This document shows, in pieces, positions 47,099 through 55,919 of a DNA stretch of 64,000 nt. Within the stretch, counting starts at the first letter, position 1; every line of letters begins with the position of its first letter. The translations under genes were made by a program, and so were the position numbers. The DNA comes from Actinotalea sp. Marseille-Q4924 (GTDB lineage Bacteria > Actinomycetota > Actinomycetes > Actinomycetales > Cellulomonadaceae), in the NCBI RefSeq assembly GCF_916618755.1, contig NZ_CAKAKB010000003.1:496001-560000 (forward strand). The letters are read 5' to 3'. The notes under the pieces are model-generated. The model was not told the origin of the DNA. It searched no databases and saw only the letters and a list, made by a program, of their open reading frames with translations.

Positions 47099-49137
47099 CG
47101 CGGCCACTCCTTCGACACGAGCGTGAGGACCTCGTACGTCGCGACCGCCTCGCCGTCCTGGTTGAGCACCTCCGCGTCCCACACCACCTCGCCGTAGTCG
47201 GCGTCGGCGCGGGGTGAGATCCGCTCGACCGTCAGGTGGACCGTCAGGGCGTCGCCGGGGTACACCGGGGCCAGGAACCGCAGCCGCTCCAGGCCGTAGT
47301 TCGCCAGGACGGGACCGGGCTCGGGGGAGACGAACAGACCGGCCGCCAACGAGACGACGAAGTACCCGTGCGCGACGCGGCCCTCGAAGAACGGGTTGGC
47401 CGCAGCGGCCTCCTCGTCGGTGTGGGCGTAGAAGCGGTCGCCGGAGAGGTCGGCGAACCGGTCGATGTCGTCCAGGGTGACCGTGCGCGGCCCACCCGTG
47501 ATCGTGTCGCCCACCTGGAGCTCCGCGAGGCTCTTGCGGAACGGGTGCTCCCCATCGGTGCGCCGGGGTGCCCCGGTGACCCACGTCCCGGTCACGGCGG
47601 CGACGGCGCGCGGCGAGCCCTGCAGCGCCGTCCGCTGCATGAAGTGCAGCACCGACCGGATGCCGCCGAGCTCCTCGCCGTCGCCCGCGCGACCCGGCCC
47701 ACCGTGCACGAGCTGGGGGAGCGGGGAGCCGTGCCCCGTGGACTCCGGCGCCGAGTCCCTGTCCAGCACCAGCAGCCGCCCGTGCCAGGGTGCGACGCCC
47801 AGGACGACGTCGCGGACCACGTCCGGGTCCGCGGAGACGATCGACCCGACGAGGCTGCCGCGTCCTCGGGCGGCGAGGTCGACCGCGTGGTCGACGTCGC
47901 GGTAGCCGATGACGGTCGAGACGGGTCCGAAGACCTCGATCTCGTGCGGCTCGGGGCGCGCCGGGTCCTCCGCCACCAGCAGGAGCGGAGGCAGGAACGC
48001 GCCACGGTCCGGGTCGGCGTCGACGACGTCGAACCGGTCCGGGTCCCCGACGACGAGCCGCGCCCCCTGCATCAGGCGCTCGAGCCCCTCGCGCACCGCC
48101 CGGCGGTGGTCCAGGCCCACCAGCGAGCCCATCGTCACCTCCTCCGACGTCGGGTTCCCGAGCCGGACCTTGCTGCCGATGCGCGCGTCGACGGCCGCGA
48201 CCACGTCCGGCACGAGGTGCTGCGGGACGAGCGCCCGGCGGATGGCCGTGCACTTCTGGCCGGCCTTGGCGGTCATCTCGGTGACCAGCTGCCGCACGAA
48301 GAGGTCCATCTCCGTGCTCCCGGGCTCGACGTCCGGACCCAGGAGGGAGAAGTTCAGGGAGTCCGCCTCGGAGCTGAACCGCACGCCACGGTGCTGCACC
48401 GACGGGTGCCCCCGCAGCAGGGCGGCCGTCGCGGCCGAGCCGGTGAACGCGACCGTGTCCTGCTCGGCGAGCAGGTCCAGCAGCCCGCGCGTCCGGCCGA
48501 CGACGAGCTGGATGCTCCCCTCGGGGAGCAGCCCCGACGCGACGATCTCCTCGACGACGGCGGCCGTCAGGTACGCGGTCTGGCCGGCCGGCTTGACCAC
48601 GGTGGGGACGCCGGCGAGGAAAGCCGGCGCGAGCTTCTCGAGCATCCCCCACACCGGGAAGTTGAACGCGTTGATCTGCAGCGCCACACCGCGGCGCGAG
48701 GTGTAGAGGTGCTGCCCGACGAACTGCCCCCCGCGTCCCAGCCGCTCCGTCGGGCCGTCGACGAGGACGTGGCTGTTGGGCAGCTCCCGGCGGCCCTTGC
48801 CCGCGTAGCTGAACAGCACGCCGATGCCGCCGTCGACGTCGACGAGGGAGTCACGGCGCGTCGCGCCCGTCCACGCGGACAGCTCGTAGAGGTGGTCGCG
48901 TCGGGTGTTGAGGTGCAGCGCGAGGCTCTTGAGCGCCAGCGCCCGCTCGTGGAACGGCAGCGCGCGCAGCGCCGGGCCCCCGACCGAGCGGGCGTGGTCG
49001 AGCACGGGGACGAGGTCGATGGGGTCCGTGCCGACGACGGCGACCTCCTCCGCGGTCGCCGCGGCGAGCAGGGCGGTCGTCGGTCCGGCGGGAGCCTCCC
49101 AGCGCCCTGCGACATAGCTCCGGACGATCATGGTCAC
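47095..49137 (-). CDS. paaZ: PaaZ, oxepin-CoA hydrolase / semialdehyde dehydrogenase
   Basis: Bifunctional 680-residue enzyme of aerobic phenylacetate breakdown: ring-opening hydrolysis of oxepin-CoA and NADP-dependent oxidation of the resulting aldehyde. Residues about 1-520 are the aldehyde dehydrogenase (LQINAFNFPVWGMLEKLAP, catalytic Cys in AGQKCTAIRR); residues about 540-680 the MaoC-like hydratase (FADLSGDRFYAHTDEEAAAA-x-NPFFEGRVAHGYF). GTG at 49137 has AGGAG 7 nt upstream; ATG at 49131 is the alternative. The start region is the third copy of a 17-bp tandem repeat. Confidence 0.94.
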   Translation of the reverse strand: MTMIVRSYVAGRWEAPAGPTTALLAAATAEEVAVVGTDPIDLVPVLDHARSVGGPALRALPFHERALALKSLALHLNTRRDHLYELSAWTGATRRDSLVDVDGGIGVLFSYAGKGRRELPNSHVLVDGPTERLGRGGQFVGQHLYTSRRGVALQINAFNFPVWGMLEKLAPAFLAGVPTVVKPAGQTAYLTAAVVEEIVASGLLPEGSIQLVVGRTRGLLDLLAEQDTVAFTGSAATAALLRGHPSVQHRGVRFSSEADSLNFSLLGPDVEPGSTEMDLFVRQLVTEMTAKAGQKCTAIRRALVPQHLVPDVVAAVDARIGSKVRLGNPTSEEVTMGSLVGLDHRRAVREGLERLMQGARLVVGDPDRFDVVDADPDRGAFLPPLLLVAEDPARPEPHEIEVFGPVSTVIGYRDVDHAVDLAARGRGSLVGSIVSADPDVVRDVVLGVAPWHGRLLVLDRDSAPESTGHGSPLPQLVHGGPGRAGDGEELGGIRSVLHFMQRTALQGSPRAVAAVTGTWVTGAPRRTDGEHPFRKSLAELQVGDTITGGPRTVTLDDIDRFADLSGDRFYAHTDEEAAAANPFFEGRVAHGYFVVSLAAGLFVSPEPGPVLANYGLERLRFLAPVYPGDALTVHLTVERISPRADADYGEVVWDAEVLNQDGEAVATYEVLTLVSKEWPR

Positions 49138-49182
49138 GGCTCTGCTCCTGTCACTGCGCTGCTCCCGTCACTGCGCTGCTCC
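49132..49182 (-). repeat. 17-bp tandem repeat carrying SD and GTG, three copies
   Basis: On the minus strand the units are GGAGCAGCGCAGTGACG, GGAGCAGCGCAGTGACA and GGAGCAGAGCCGTGACC; the last is the ribosome site and start of paaZ. Each unit has GGAG 7 nt before a GTG (at 49171, 49154, 49137). The first two GTG open 6-codon ORFs whose TGA overlaps the next GTG. Confidence 0.85.
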
Positions 49183-49221
49183 TCGGCTCGTGCCGTCCCC
49201 GGGACGGGCGGCGATCGTTCG

Positions 49222-49227
49222 TATGCT
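49222..49227 (+). promoter_or_regulatory. -10 element of thioesterase gene
   Basis: TATGCT with a 6-nt spacer to the ATG at 49234; leaderless pattern. CGATCGTTCGTAT just upstream resembles half of the palindrome near paaR. Confidence 0.45.
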
Positions 49228-49233
49228 CGGCGG

Positions 49234-49656
49234 ATGGACGACGACGACGCGCTGCGCCGCGCTCACCCGGACCTCTCCCTCGGGGCGCTGGACCGCAAGA
49301 TGGGCGTCCGGGTGGTCGAGGCCTCGCCGGAGCGGGTCGTGGCGACGATGCCGGTCGAGACGAACACCCAGTCGTTCGGACTGCTGCACGGCGGCGCGAT
49401 GGCGTGCCTCGCGGAGGCGGTCGGCTCCTGGGCCGCGGTCATCCACGCCGGGCCGGGCCGGACCGTCGTCGGCGTCGACCTCAACGCCACGCACCACCGC
49501 AGCGCGCGCGAGGGCGTCGTCACCGCCACGGCGGAGCCGCTGCACCGCGGGTCCACCGTGGCGACGTACGAGGTGACCGTGCGCGACGAGCAGGACCGCC
49601 GGCTGTGCACGGCCCGGATGACGTCGCTCATCCTGGCCCGCCGTCCCGCGGGTTGA
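49234..49656 (+). CDS. Hotdog-fold thioesterase, PaaI/YdiI type
   Basis: A 140-residue acyl-CoA thioesterase. The active-site block TQSFGLLHGGAMACLAEAVGSWAA and the VVGVDLNATHHRSAREG segment are typical of the PaaI/MenI group. In phenylacetate metabolism such enzymes recycle CoA from dead-end thioesters. It is transcribed away from paaZ; its 3' end overlaps the convergent hydratase gene by 29 nt. A second thioesterase lies at 58.2 kb. Confidence 0.88.
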   Translation: MDDDDALRRAHPDLSLGALDRKMGVRVVEASPERVVATMPVETNTQSFGLLHGGAMACLAEAVGSWAAVIHAGPGRTVVGVDLNATHHRSAREGVVTATAEPLHRGSTVATYEVTVRDEQDRRLCTARMTSLILARRPAG

Positions 49657-50440
49657 GCCCGTCGCCGCCACCCGTGCGGCGGCGCTCGCGCTCGTCGAGG
49701 AACGCGCTCATGCGCGCCCGCTTCTCCGGGTCCTCGAAGAGGACGGACTGCGCGAGGACGTCGAAGCCGGTCGTGGCGGGCCGGTGCACGCGCAACGCCA
49801 TCTTGGTGAGCTCGAGGGCACGCCAGGACCGCGTCGCGATCCGCTCCGCCAGGGCGACCGCCTCGTCGAGCAGGGCGTCGGCGTCGTGGAGGTGGTCGAG
49901 CAGACCGGCACGGTGCGCTGCGGCCGCGTCGAGGACCTCGCCGGCGTAGAGCATCCGACGAGCCACCGGCAGGCCGACGACCTGCGGCAGGCGCCAGTTC
50001 GCCCCGGCGCCGGCGATGATGCCGAGGCTCGGCTCGGGCTGGGCGAACCGGGCCCGCTCCGAGCCGATCCGCAGGTCGCACGCGAGGGCCAGCTCGCAGC
50101 CGCCGCCCAGCGCCGGACCGTCGACGGCGGCCACCGTCGGCCACGGGTGCGCCTCGAGGGCGTCCATGAGCCCGGAGTTGATGCCCCGCAGGGCGTCGCT
50201 CGCGTCCCGGTCGAGGAGCTCGGCGATGTCGGCCCCGGCGGCGAAGATGCCCGGCGTGGTCGAGTGCACGACGACCACGCACGGCTCGCGCTTGGCCTCC
50301 TGCAGCACCGCGTGCAGGCGCGCCACCGTCGCCTCGTCCAGCGCGTTGCGCTTCGCGGGCCGGTCGAGCCCGACCAGCAGGGCAGGGCCGCGCCGCTCCA
50401 CGACGACGCCGCCGTCGGCGCCCTCGTGGTCGCCGCTCAC
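49628..50440 (-). CDS. paaF: Enoyl-CoA hydratase, PaaF-like
   Basis: A 270-residue crotonase-family hydratase. Both catalytic Glu are where expected: GGGCELALACDL and FAQPEPSLGI. Downstream of paaABCDE and coupled to paaE by a GTGA overlap, it most likely hydrates 2,3-dehydroadipyl-CoA. The frame extends upstream into paaE antisense-free sequence, but only the GTG at 50440 gives a normal N-terminus. Confidence 0.8.
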   Translation of the reverse strand: MSGDHEGADGGVVVERRGPALLVGLDRPAKRNALDEATVARLHAVLQEAKREPCVVVVHSTTPGIFAAGADIAELLDRDASDALRGINSGLMDALEAHPWPTVAAVDGPALGGGCELALACDLRIGSERARFAQPEPSLGIIAGAGANWRLPQVVGLPVARRMLYAGEVLDAAAAHRAGLLDHLHDADALLDEAVALAERIATRSWRALELTKMALRVHRPATTGFDVLAQSVLFEDPEKRARMSAFLDERERRRTGGGDGLNPRDGGPG

Positions 50441-51558
50441 TGGTCGTAGTCCACGGTCACGGTGTCCGTCACGGGGTGGGACTGGCATGTGAGCACCATG
50501 CCACGCGCGATCTCGTCCGGTTCGAGCGCGTAGTTGGAGTCCATCTCGACGGCACCCTCCAGGACGCGCGCGCGGCACGTGCCGCACACGCCGTTGGTGC
50601 AGGCGAAGGGCGCGTCCGGGCGCACCCGGAGCGTCGCGGCCAGCACCGACTCCCCGTCCCGCGGGAGGGTGAGGGTGGTCGAGCGCCCGTCGAGGACCAC
50701 GGTGACGGCGGAGCCCACGCCGTCGACCGGGGACTCACGCCGCGGCCGGGCGGTCGACGCGCCGACGTGGAACAGCTCGCGGTGCACGTGCCCCGCGTCC
50801 ACTCCACGCTCGAGCAGGACCTCCCGGACCGACTCCGTGAGGGCGAGCGGGCCGCAGAGGAACCACTCGTCGACGTCGTCGGCGGGCAGGACCGTGTCGA
50901 GGATCCGCGCGAGCCGCTCCGGGTCGAGGCGGCCGGAGAGCAGCTCGAGGCCGGGTCCCTCGTCACGCAGCACGTGCAGCAGCTGGAACCGCTCCGGGTA
51001 GGTGTTCTTGAGGTCCTCCAGCTCCTCGAGGAACATGATCGTCGAGGGTCGGCGGTTGGCCAGGACGAGGGCGGCGGTGCTGTGCGGCTCGACCGCCAGC
51101 GCGGTCGCCAGGATCGACAGCACCGGCGTCACCCCGGAGCCCGCCGCCACGGCGACGTAGCGCCGCGCCTGCGTCGGGTCCAGGTCGGGGCAGAACGTGC
51201 CGGTGGGCGTCATGACCTCGAGCTCGTCGCCCGGCGCGAGCCGCTCGGTGACGTACCCGGAGAAGACGCCGTCGGCGATGCGGCGGACGCCGATCCGCAG
51301 GAGGTCGCCGGTCGCCGGCGCGCAGATCGAGTAGTTGCGGCGCACGTCCCCCTCGATCTGCGGCGCGCGGACCGTGAGGTGCTGGCCTGCGCGGAAGCGG
51401 AACTCCTCGCGCAGGTGCGGCGGGACGTCGAACGTGACGGCGACGGCGTCGTCGGTGAGGCGGTCGACCGACGCGACGCGCAGGCGGTGGAAGACGGCGT
51501 GCCGGCGCGCGGAGGTGCCGGACGCGTCGACGGCGGCGGTCGTCGCGCTGAGGGCCAT
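50437..51558 (-). CDS. paaE: PaaE, reductase of phenylacetyl-CoA epoxidase
   Basis: A 373-residue iron-sulfur flavoprotein feeding electrons from NADPH to PaaABC(D). FAD-binding RNYSICAP, NAD(P)-binding GSGVTPVLSI and CGP (FLCGPLALTE), and a C-terminal plant-type [2Fe-2S] domain with CTNGVCGTC and the fourth Cys in VLTCQSHP. ATG overlaps the paaD stop (TGATG). Confidence 0.95.
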   Translation of the reverse strand: MALSATTAAVDASGTSARRHAVFHRLRVASVDRLTDDAVAVTFDVPPHLREEFRFRAGQHLTVRAPQIEGDVRRNYSICAPATGDLLRIGVRRIADGVFSGYVTERLAPGDELEVMTPTGTFCPDLDPTQARRYVAVAAGSGVTPVLSILATALAVEPHSTAALVLANRRPSTIMFLEELEDLKNTYPERFQLLHVLRDEGPGLELLSGRLDPERLARILDTVLPADDVDEWFLCGPLALTESVREVLLERGVDAGHVHRELFHVGASTARPRRESPVDGVGSAVTVVLDGRSTTLTLPRDGESVLAATLRVRPDAPFACTNGVCGTCRARVLEGAVEMDSNYALEPDEIARGMVLTCQSHPVTDTVTVDYDQ

Positions 51559-52070
51559 CAGAGCGCCTTGAAGGAGTCGAAGGGCTCGCCGCAGTCCCGG
51601 CAGGACCACAGCGCCTTGCACGGCGTCGACCCGAAGCGGCTGATCTCCCGCGTGCGCAACGACCCGCACCGCGGGCAGCGGGCGGACAGGGTCAGCGGCA
51701 CGCCACCCGGCGGGCTCACGGCGCGCGTGCCGTCCGGCGGCGCGATGCCGAACGCGCGCAGCTTGGCGCGCCCGGCCTCGGTGATCCAGTCCGTCGTCCA
51801 CGCCGGTGCGAGGACCGTGCGCACGACGACCCGCTCGGCGCCCTCGTCGCGCAGGGCGCGCGCCACGTCCGCGGCGATGACCTCCGTGGCGGGGCACCCG
51901 GTGTACGTCGGGGTCAGGGTCACCTCGACCGAGCCGTCCGGCGCGACCTCCAGACCGCGGACGATCCCCAGGTCGTCGAGCGTCACGACGGGGATCTCCG
52001 GGTCGGCCACGGCGCCGGCGACCACGCGCAGGTGCGTGACGTCGCGAGCGGCCGACGGTGTCGTCGTCAT
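51558..52070 (-). CDS. paaD: PaaD, phenylacetyl-CoA epoxidase maturation protein
   Basis: A 170-residue protein: an N-terminal DUF59/MIP18 domain (VADPEIPVVTLDDLGIVR, TYTGCPATEVI) and a C-terminal four-Cys zinc ribbon (CPRC, CRDC). Required for iron or cluster insertion into the multicomponent epoxidase. ATG at 52070 chosen; GTG at 52076, in a GTGA overlap with paaC, is an equally possible start. Confidence 0.93.
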   Translation of the reverse strand: MTTTPSAARDVTHLRVVAGAVADPEIPVVTLDDLGIVRGLEVAPDGSVEVTLTPTYTGCPATEVIAADVARALRDEGAERVVVRTVLAPAWTTDWITEAGRAKLRAFGIAPPDGTRAVSPPGGVPLTLSARCPRCGSLRTREISRFGSTPCKALWSCRDCGEPFDSFKAL

Positions 52071-52072
52071 GG

Positions 52073-52861
52073 TCACCACCGTGCCCCCGGGTGCGCCCGG
52101 TGCAGGTGCTGCATCTCGGGCAGGAGGTGTCCCAGGTGCTCGGAGTGCAGGCCCTCGCGCCCCCCGCGCGAGCGCCACGAGGGCACCGGGACGGTGAGCG
52201 TGGCGCGCTCGACCACGTCGTGGACGTACGCGACCCACGGCTCGCGCAGCGAGGTCGGGTCCGCGGCGACGCCCGGGAGCCGGTCCGCGGCGTCGTCGGG
52301 TGCGAAGAGCTCCTCGACGTACGGCCACACGCGGTCCAGACCGGCCTGCATGCGCCGGTGGCCCTCGTCGGTCCCGTCGCCGAGCCGCAGGACCCACTGC
52401 GTCGCGTGGTCGCGGTGGTACGCGACCTCCTTGACGGCCTTGCCGGCCAGGTCCGCCAGGAGCGGCTCGGCGCTGGCGCGCAGCGCGGTCCAGAGCTCGA
52501 GCTGGTAGGCGGAGAAGACGAGCTGGCGCGCCATCGTGACGGCGAAGTCACCGTTCGGGATCTCGACGAGGCACACGTTGCGGAACTCGCGCTCGTCCCG
52601 GCCGAAGGCGAGTTCGTCCTCGTCGCGGCCCGCGCCCTCGACCTCGCCCGCCCGCGTGAGCAGGGCGCGCGCCTGGCCGAGGAGGTCGAGGGCGATGTTG
52701 CCCAGGGCGATGTCCTCCTCGATCTGCGGCGCGCGCGTGATCCACTCGCCGAGCCGCTGGGCGAGGACGAGCGCGTCGTCGCCGAGGCCGAGGAGGTAGT
52801 CGACCAGTGGCGCCGTCGGCACGGGCGGGGGAGGCGGTGCGGCCGCGGTCGGGGTGGTCAC
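52073..52861 (-). CDS. paaC: PaaC, structural subunit of phenylacetyl-CoA epoxidase
   Basis: A 262-residue ferritin-like, non-catalytic subunit that pairs with PaaA. Typical segments: LVLAQRLGEWITRAPQIEEDIALGNIALDLLGQAR, AYHRDHATQWVLRLGDGT-type motif (KEVAYHRDHATQWV) and LPEMQHLHRAHPGARW at the end. The N-terminal 25 residues are a Pro/Ala-rich lead. GTG start overlaps the paaB stop. Confidence 0.94.
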   Translation of the reverse strand: MTTPTAAAPPPPPVPTAPLVDYLLGLGDDALVLAQRLGEWITRAPQIEEDIALGNIALDLLGQARALLTRAGEVEGAGRDEDELAFGRDEREFRNVCLVEIPNGDFAVTMARQLVFSAYQLELWTALRASAEPLLADLAGKAVKEVAYHRDHATQWVLRLGDGTDEGHRRMQAGLDRVWPYVEELFAPDDAADRLPGVAADPTSLREPWVAYVHDVVERATLTVPVPSWRSRGGREGLHSEHLGHLLPEMQHLHRAHPGARW

Positions 52862-53169
52862 AGGTGCTCCGCCCCCTCCGGCACCTCGTAGAACGTCGGG
52901 TGGCGGTAGACCTTGTCGAGCGCCGGGTCGAAGAAGGGGTCCTGCTCGTCGGGGCTCGACGCGACGATCGCCGCGGACGGGACGACCCACAGGGAGACCC
53001 CCTCGCCCCGGCGGGTGTAGACGTCGCGGGCGTTGCGCAGCGCCATCTCCCCGTCGGGGGCGTGCAGGCTGCCGACGTGCTGGTGGGCCAGGCCGCGACG
53101 CGCGCGGACGAACACCTCCCACAGCGGCCAGCCGTGCGGGGTCCGGGGCCCGCTGCCCGCCGTCGTCAT
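52858..53169 (-). CDS. paaB: PaaB, small subunit of phenylacetyl-CoA epoxidase
   Basis: A 103-residue protein with the PaaB pattern: [41 protein letters not shown] and a [19 protein letters not shown] end. It bridges the PaaAC heterodimers. ATGA overlap with paaA upstream and GTGA with paaC downstream. Confidence 0.95.
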   Translation of the reverse strand: MTTAGSGPRTPHGWPLWEVFVRARRGLAHQHVGSLHAPDGEMALRNARDVYTRRGEGVSLWVVPSAAIVASSPDEQDPFFDPALDKVYRHPTFYEVPEGAEHL

Positions 53170-54137
53170 GCGGCGTCCGTCGTCGCGTCGGCCGCTGCGG
53201 CGTGCTTGCGGGCGTACGCGTCGGCGGAGTCGCGGACCCAGGCGCCCTCCTCGTGCGCGGTGCGCCTCCGCTCCATCCGCTCGGCGTTGCACGGACCGTC
53301 GCCGCGGATGATGCGGTCGAGCTCCGCCCAGTCGATCGCGCCGAAGGCGTGGTGGCCGCTCGCCTCGTCCCAGCGCAGGTCGGGGTCGGGGATCGTCAGG
53401 CCGAGGATCTCCGCCTGGGGGACGGTCATGTCCACGAACCGCTGCCGCAGCTCGTCGTTGCTGAACCGCTTGATGCCCCACGCCGTCGACTGCGCCGAGT
53501 GCGTCGACGCGCCGTCCGGCGGACCGAACATCATCAGGGAGGGCCACCAGAACCGGTCCACCGCGTCCTGGGCCATCGCCTTCTGCGCCGGCGTGCCGTG
53601 CGAGAGCGTGTGGAGGATCTCGAAGCCCTGCCGCTGGTGGAAGGACTCCTCCTTGCAGATCCGCACCATCGCACGCCCGTACGGGCCGTAGGAGCACCGG
53701 CACAGCGGGACCTGGTTCATGATCGCTGCACCGTCGACGAGCCAACCGATCGCGCCCATGTCCGCCCACGTCAGGGTCGGGTAGTTGAAGATGGAGGAGT
53801 ACTTCTGCCTGCCGGTGTGCAGGAGGTCGAGCAGCTCCTCACGGTCGACGCCCAGCGTCTCGGCCGCGGAGTAGAGGTAGAGACCGTGCCCGGCCTCGTC
53901 CTGGACCTTCGCCATGAGGATCGCCTTGCGGCGCAGGCTGGGCGCGCGCGTGATCCAGTTGCCCTCCGGCTGCATGCCGATGATCTCCGAGTGCGCGTGC
54001 TGGGCGATCTGGCGGATCAGGGTCCTGCGGTAGCCCTCGGGCATCCAGTCGCGCGGCTCGATCCGGTCCTCGGACGCGATCATGCGGTCGAACCGCTGCT
54101 GCTGGTCCTCGGTGGTGGTGTCGACGTCGACCTGCAC
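53166..54137 (-). CDS. paaA: PaaA, catalytic subunit of phenylacetyl-CoA epoxidase
   Basis: Di-iron oxygenase that epoxidises the aromatic ring of phenylacetyl-CoA, 323 residues. Iron-ligand helices contain [21 protein letters not shown] and [18 protein letters not shown] (E..H pairs), and [12 protein letters not shown] is family-typical. GTG start after GGAGG. First gene of paaABCDE-paaF; a perfect palindrome lies about 50 bp upstream. Confidence 0.96.
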   Translation of the reverse strand: MQVDVDTTTEDQQQRFDRMIASEDRIEPRDWMPEGYRRTLIRQIAQHAHSEIIGMQPEGNWITRAPSLRRKAILMAKVQDEAGHGLYLYSAAETLGVDREELLDLLHTGRQKYSSIFNYPTLTWADMGAIGWLVDGAAIMNQVPLCRCSYGPYGRAMVRICKEESFHQRQGFEILHTLSHGTPAQKAMAQDAVDRFWWPSLMMFGPPDGASTHSAQSTAWGIKRFSNDELRQRFVDMTVPQAEILGLTIPDPDLRWDEASGHHAFGAIDWAELDRIIRGDGPCNAERMERRRTAHEEGAWVRDSADAYARKHAAAADATTDAA

Positions 54138-54187
54138 GGGACCTCCGCGTCGTCGTCCGGGCGGCAGCGTCGCCGTCCCGGGAATTG

Positions 54188-54203
54188 CCGAACGAACGTT
54201 CGG
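54188..54203. promoter_or_regulatory. Palindromic operator between paaA and paaR
   Basis: CCGAACG-AA-CGTTCGG is a perfect palindrome of 7-bp arms in the 93-bp gap between divergent paaA and paaR starts. It overlaps the -35 position predicted for paaR (CAGACT -10 at 54219-54224, 6 nt from the GTG). Core CCG-N-NCG-N-NCGG agrees with the PaaR box type described in Corynebacterium. Confidence 0.75.
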
Positions 54204-54230
54204 TATTGATTCTTCGGGCAGACTGGGGCC

Positions 54231-54914
54231 GTGTCAATTGCAGCCGACCCGCCTCCCGAGGACGCGCCCCGTGTGTCGCGACGAGGCCGCCCGGCGCGCT
54301 ACACGCAGGACGACCTCGTCGCCGTCGTCGCCCAGGTGTTCCTCGAACGCGGCTACGACGCGGCCAGCATGGAGGACCTCGCGCGGGCCAGCGGGCTGAC
54401 CAAGTCCTCGCTGTACCACCACGTCAGCGGCAAGGAGCAGCTGCTGCGCCTTGCCGTGAACCGGGCGCTCGACGCGCTCGACGGCGTCTTCGAGGACGAG
54501 GCGCGTCAGGCCGACAGCCCCGTGCGTCGGCTGGAGCACGTCGTGCGCCGCACGACCGAGGTGCTCGTCGCCGAGCTGCCCTACGTCACGCTCCTGCTGC
54601 GGCTGCGCGGGAACACCGAGGTGGAGCGCGAGGCGCTGGAGCGGCGCCGCTCCGTCGACGCACGGCTCGCCGGCCTGGTGCAGGACGCGATGGACGCGGG
54701 TCAGATCCGCTCGGACATCGACCCGCGTCTGGTGACCCGGCTCCTGTTCGGGATGGTCAACTCGCTGGTCGAGTGGTACCGACCCGGAGGGCACTCGCCG
54801 CACGGGCCGGCCGGTGGACCGGTTGCCCCGACCGTGCCGACCTCACGCGACGAGGCGATCGTGCAGGCGGTGGTCGAGCTGGCGCTGGACGGCCTCCACG
54901 CCCGACGGGACTGA
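54231..54914 (+). CDS. paaR: TetR-family regulator of phenylacetate genes
   Basis: A 227-residue repressor. N-terminal helix-turn-helix at about residues 25-70 ([49 protein letters not shown]) is strongly TetR-like. Divergence from paaA plus the palindrome make it the likely PaaR, which releases DNA on binding phenylacetyl-CoA. GTG start, leaderless pattern with CAGACT. Confidence 0.88.
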   Translation: MSIAADPPPEDAPRVSRRGRPARYTQDDLVAVVAQVFLERGYDAASMEDLARASGLTKSSLYHHVSGKEQLLRLAVNRALDALDGVFEDEARQADSPVRRLEHVVRRTTEVLVAELPYVTLLLRLRGNTEVEREALERRRSVDARLAGLVQDAMDAGQIRSDIDPRLVTRLLFGMVNSLVEWYRPGGHSPHGPAGGPVAPTVPTSRDEAIVQAVVELALDGLHARRD

Positions 54915-54980
54915 GCCTTCGTCGTCACTCACACCCGGTTCACGACGGCCCCGCGGCCGCGTCGCGGTCCGCCGCGCCGG

Positions 54981-55919
54981 TCATGCGGCGTGCGAGCCGA
55001 ACACGTGCAGGTCAAGGTCGGCGCTCAGCGTCTCGCACGCGATGCGGCCGCGGACGCTGGTGCCCTGCTCGTCCAAGGGCGGGCTGAGGACGGCGCCCCC
55101 GAGGAGACCGGGCGCCGAGAGCACGATCCCGCCGGACACGCTGGACTTCGCAGGGACACCGACGCTGCGCATCCAGCGACCTGACCCGTCGTACACCCCG
55201 CAGGTCGCCATGACGGAGACGACGTCGCGCGCGACCTCGGTCGGCACGACGCGCCGGCCGGTGATCGGGTTCACGCCGCCGCACGCGAGCGTCGCCCCCA
55301 TGACGGCCAGCGTCCGGGCGTCGACGAGGACCGCGCAGGCGCGGGCGTAGACCGCGACGGCGTCGTCGGCGCTCACTGCCAAGGTGCCCTCCGCGCGCAT
55401 GAGGTGCGCGAGGGCGTGGTTCCGGTCGCCGAGCAGGTGCTCGCTGCGGGCGACGTCCTCGTCGACCTCGAGCTCCTGGCCGGCGAACGCGGACAGCCCG
55501 CACAGGATGCGCTCGTCGCGGCCGTCGACGTCACCTCCGTCGACGAGCGCGGCCGTGAGCAGTGCGCCGGCGTTCACCATCGGGTTCGGCGGACGGCCGG
55601 TCCCCGTCTCGAGCTTGATCGCGTCGAACGCCTCACCCGTCGGCTCGATGCCGATCTCGTCCAGCGCGCGGCCCCCGGTGTCCAGCAGCGCGAGCGCGAA
55701 GAGGAACGGCTTGACGGCCGACTGGACGCTGACGGCCGCATCGGCCCGGGCGCTGGTCCGCACGGTGCCGTCGGCGAGCACGAGGGCCAGTCCGCACAGG
55801 TCGGGATCGGCCGCGGCGAGCTGCGGGATGCTCTCGTTCACCGACCCGCCGGGCTCGGCCAGGACCCGGTCCCTCAGGGCGTCGAGGTCGTAGGTGCGGG
55901 CTTCAGCGAGTCGGCTCAT
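54981..55919 (-). CDS. glsA: Glutaminase
   Basis: Hydrolyses glutamine to glutamate and ammonia, 312 residues. It has the serine-dependent beta-lactamase-like fold: catalytic Ser67 and Lys70 in VSVQSAVKPF, GRPPNPMVNAGA, and the C-terminal SGRWMRSVGVPAKSSVSGGI. No membrane segment. ATG at 55919; CAGCAT stands 6 nt upstream. Its 5' end overlaps the upstream membrane protein gene by 17 nt. Confidence 0.93.
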   Translation of the reverse strand: MSRLAEARTYDLDALRDRVLAEPGGSVNESIPQLAAADPDLCGLALVLADGTVRTSARADAAVSVQSAVKPFLFALALLDTGGRALDEIGIEPTGEAFDAIKLETGTGRPPNPMVNAGALLTAALVDGGDVDGRDERILCGLSAFAGQELEVDEDVARSEHLLGDRNHALAHLMRAEGTLAVSADDAVAVYARACAVLVDARTLAVMGATLACGGVNPITGRRVVPTEVARDVVSVMATCGVYDGSGRWMRSVGVPAKSSVSGGIVLSAPGLLGGAVLSPPLDEQGTSVRGRIACETLSADLDLHVFGSHAA

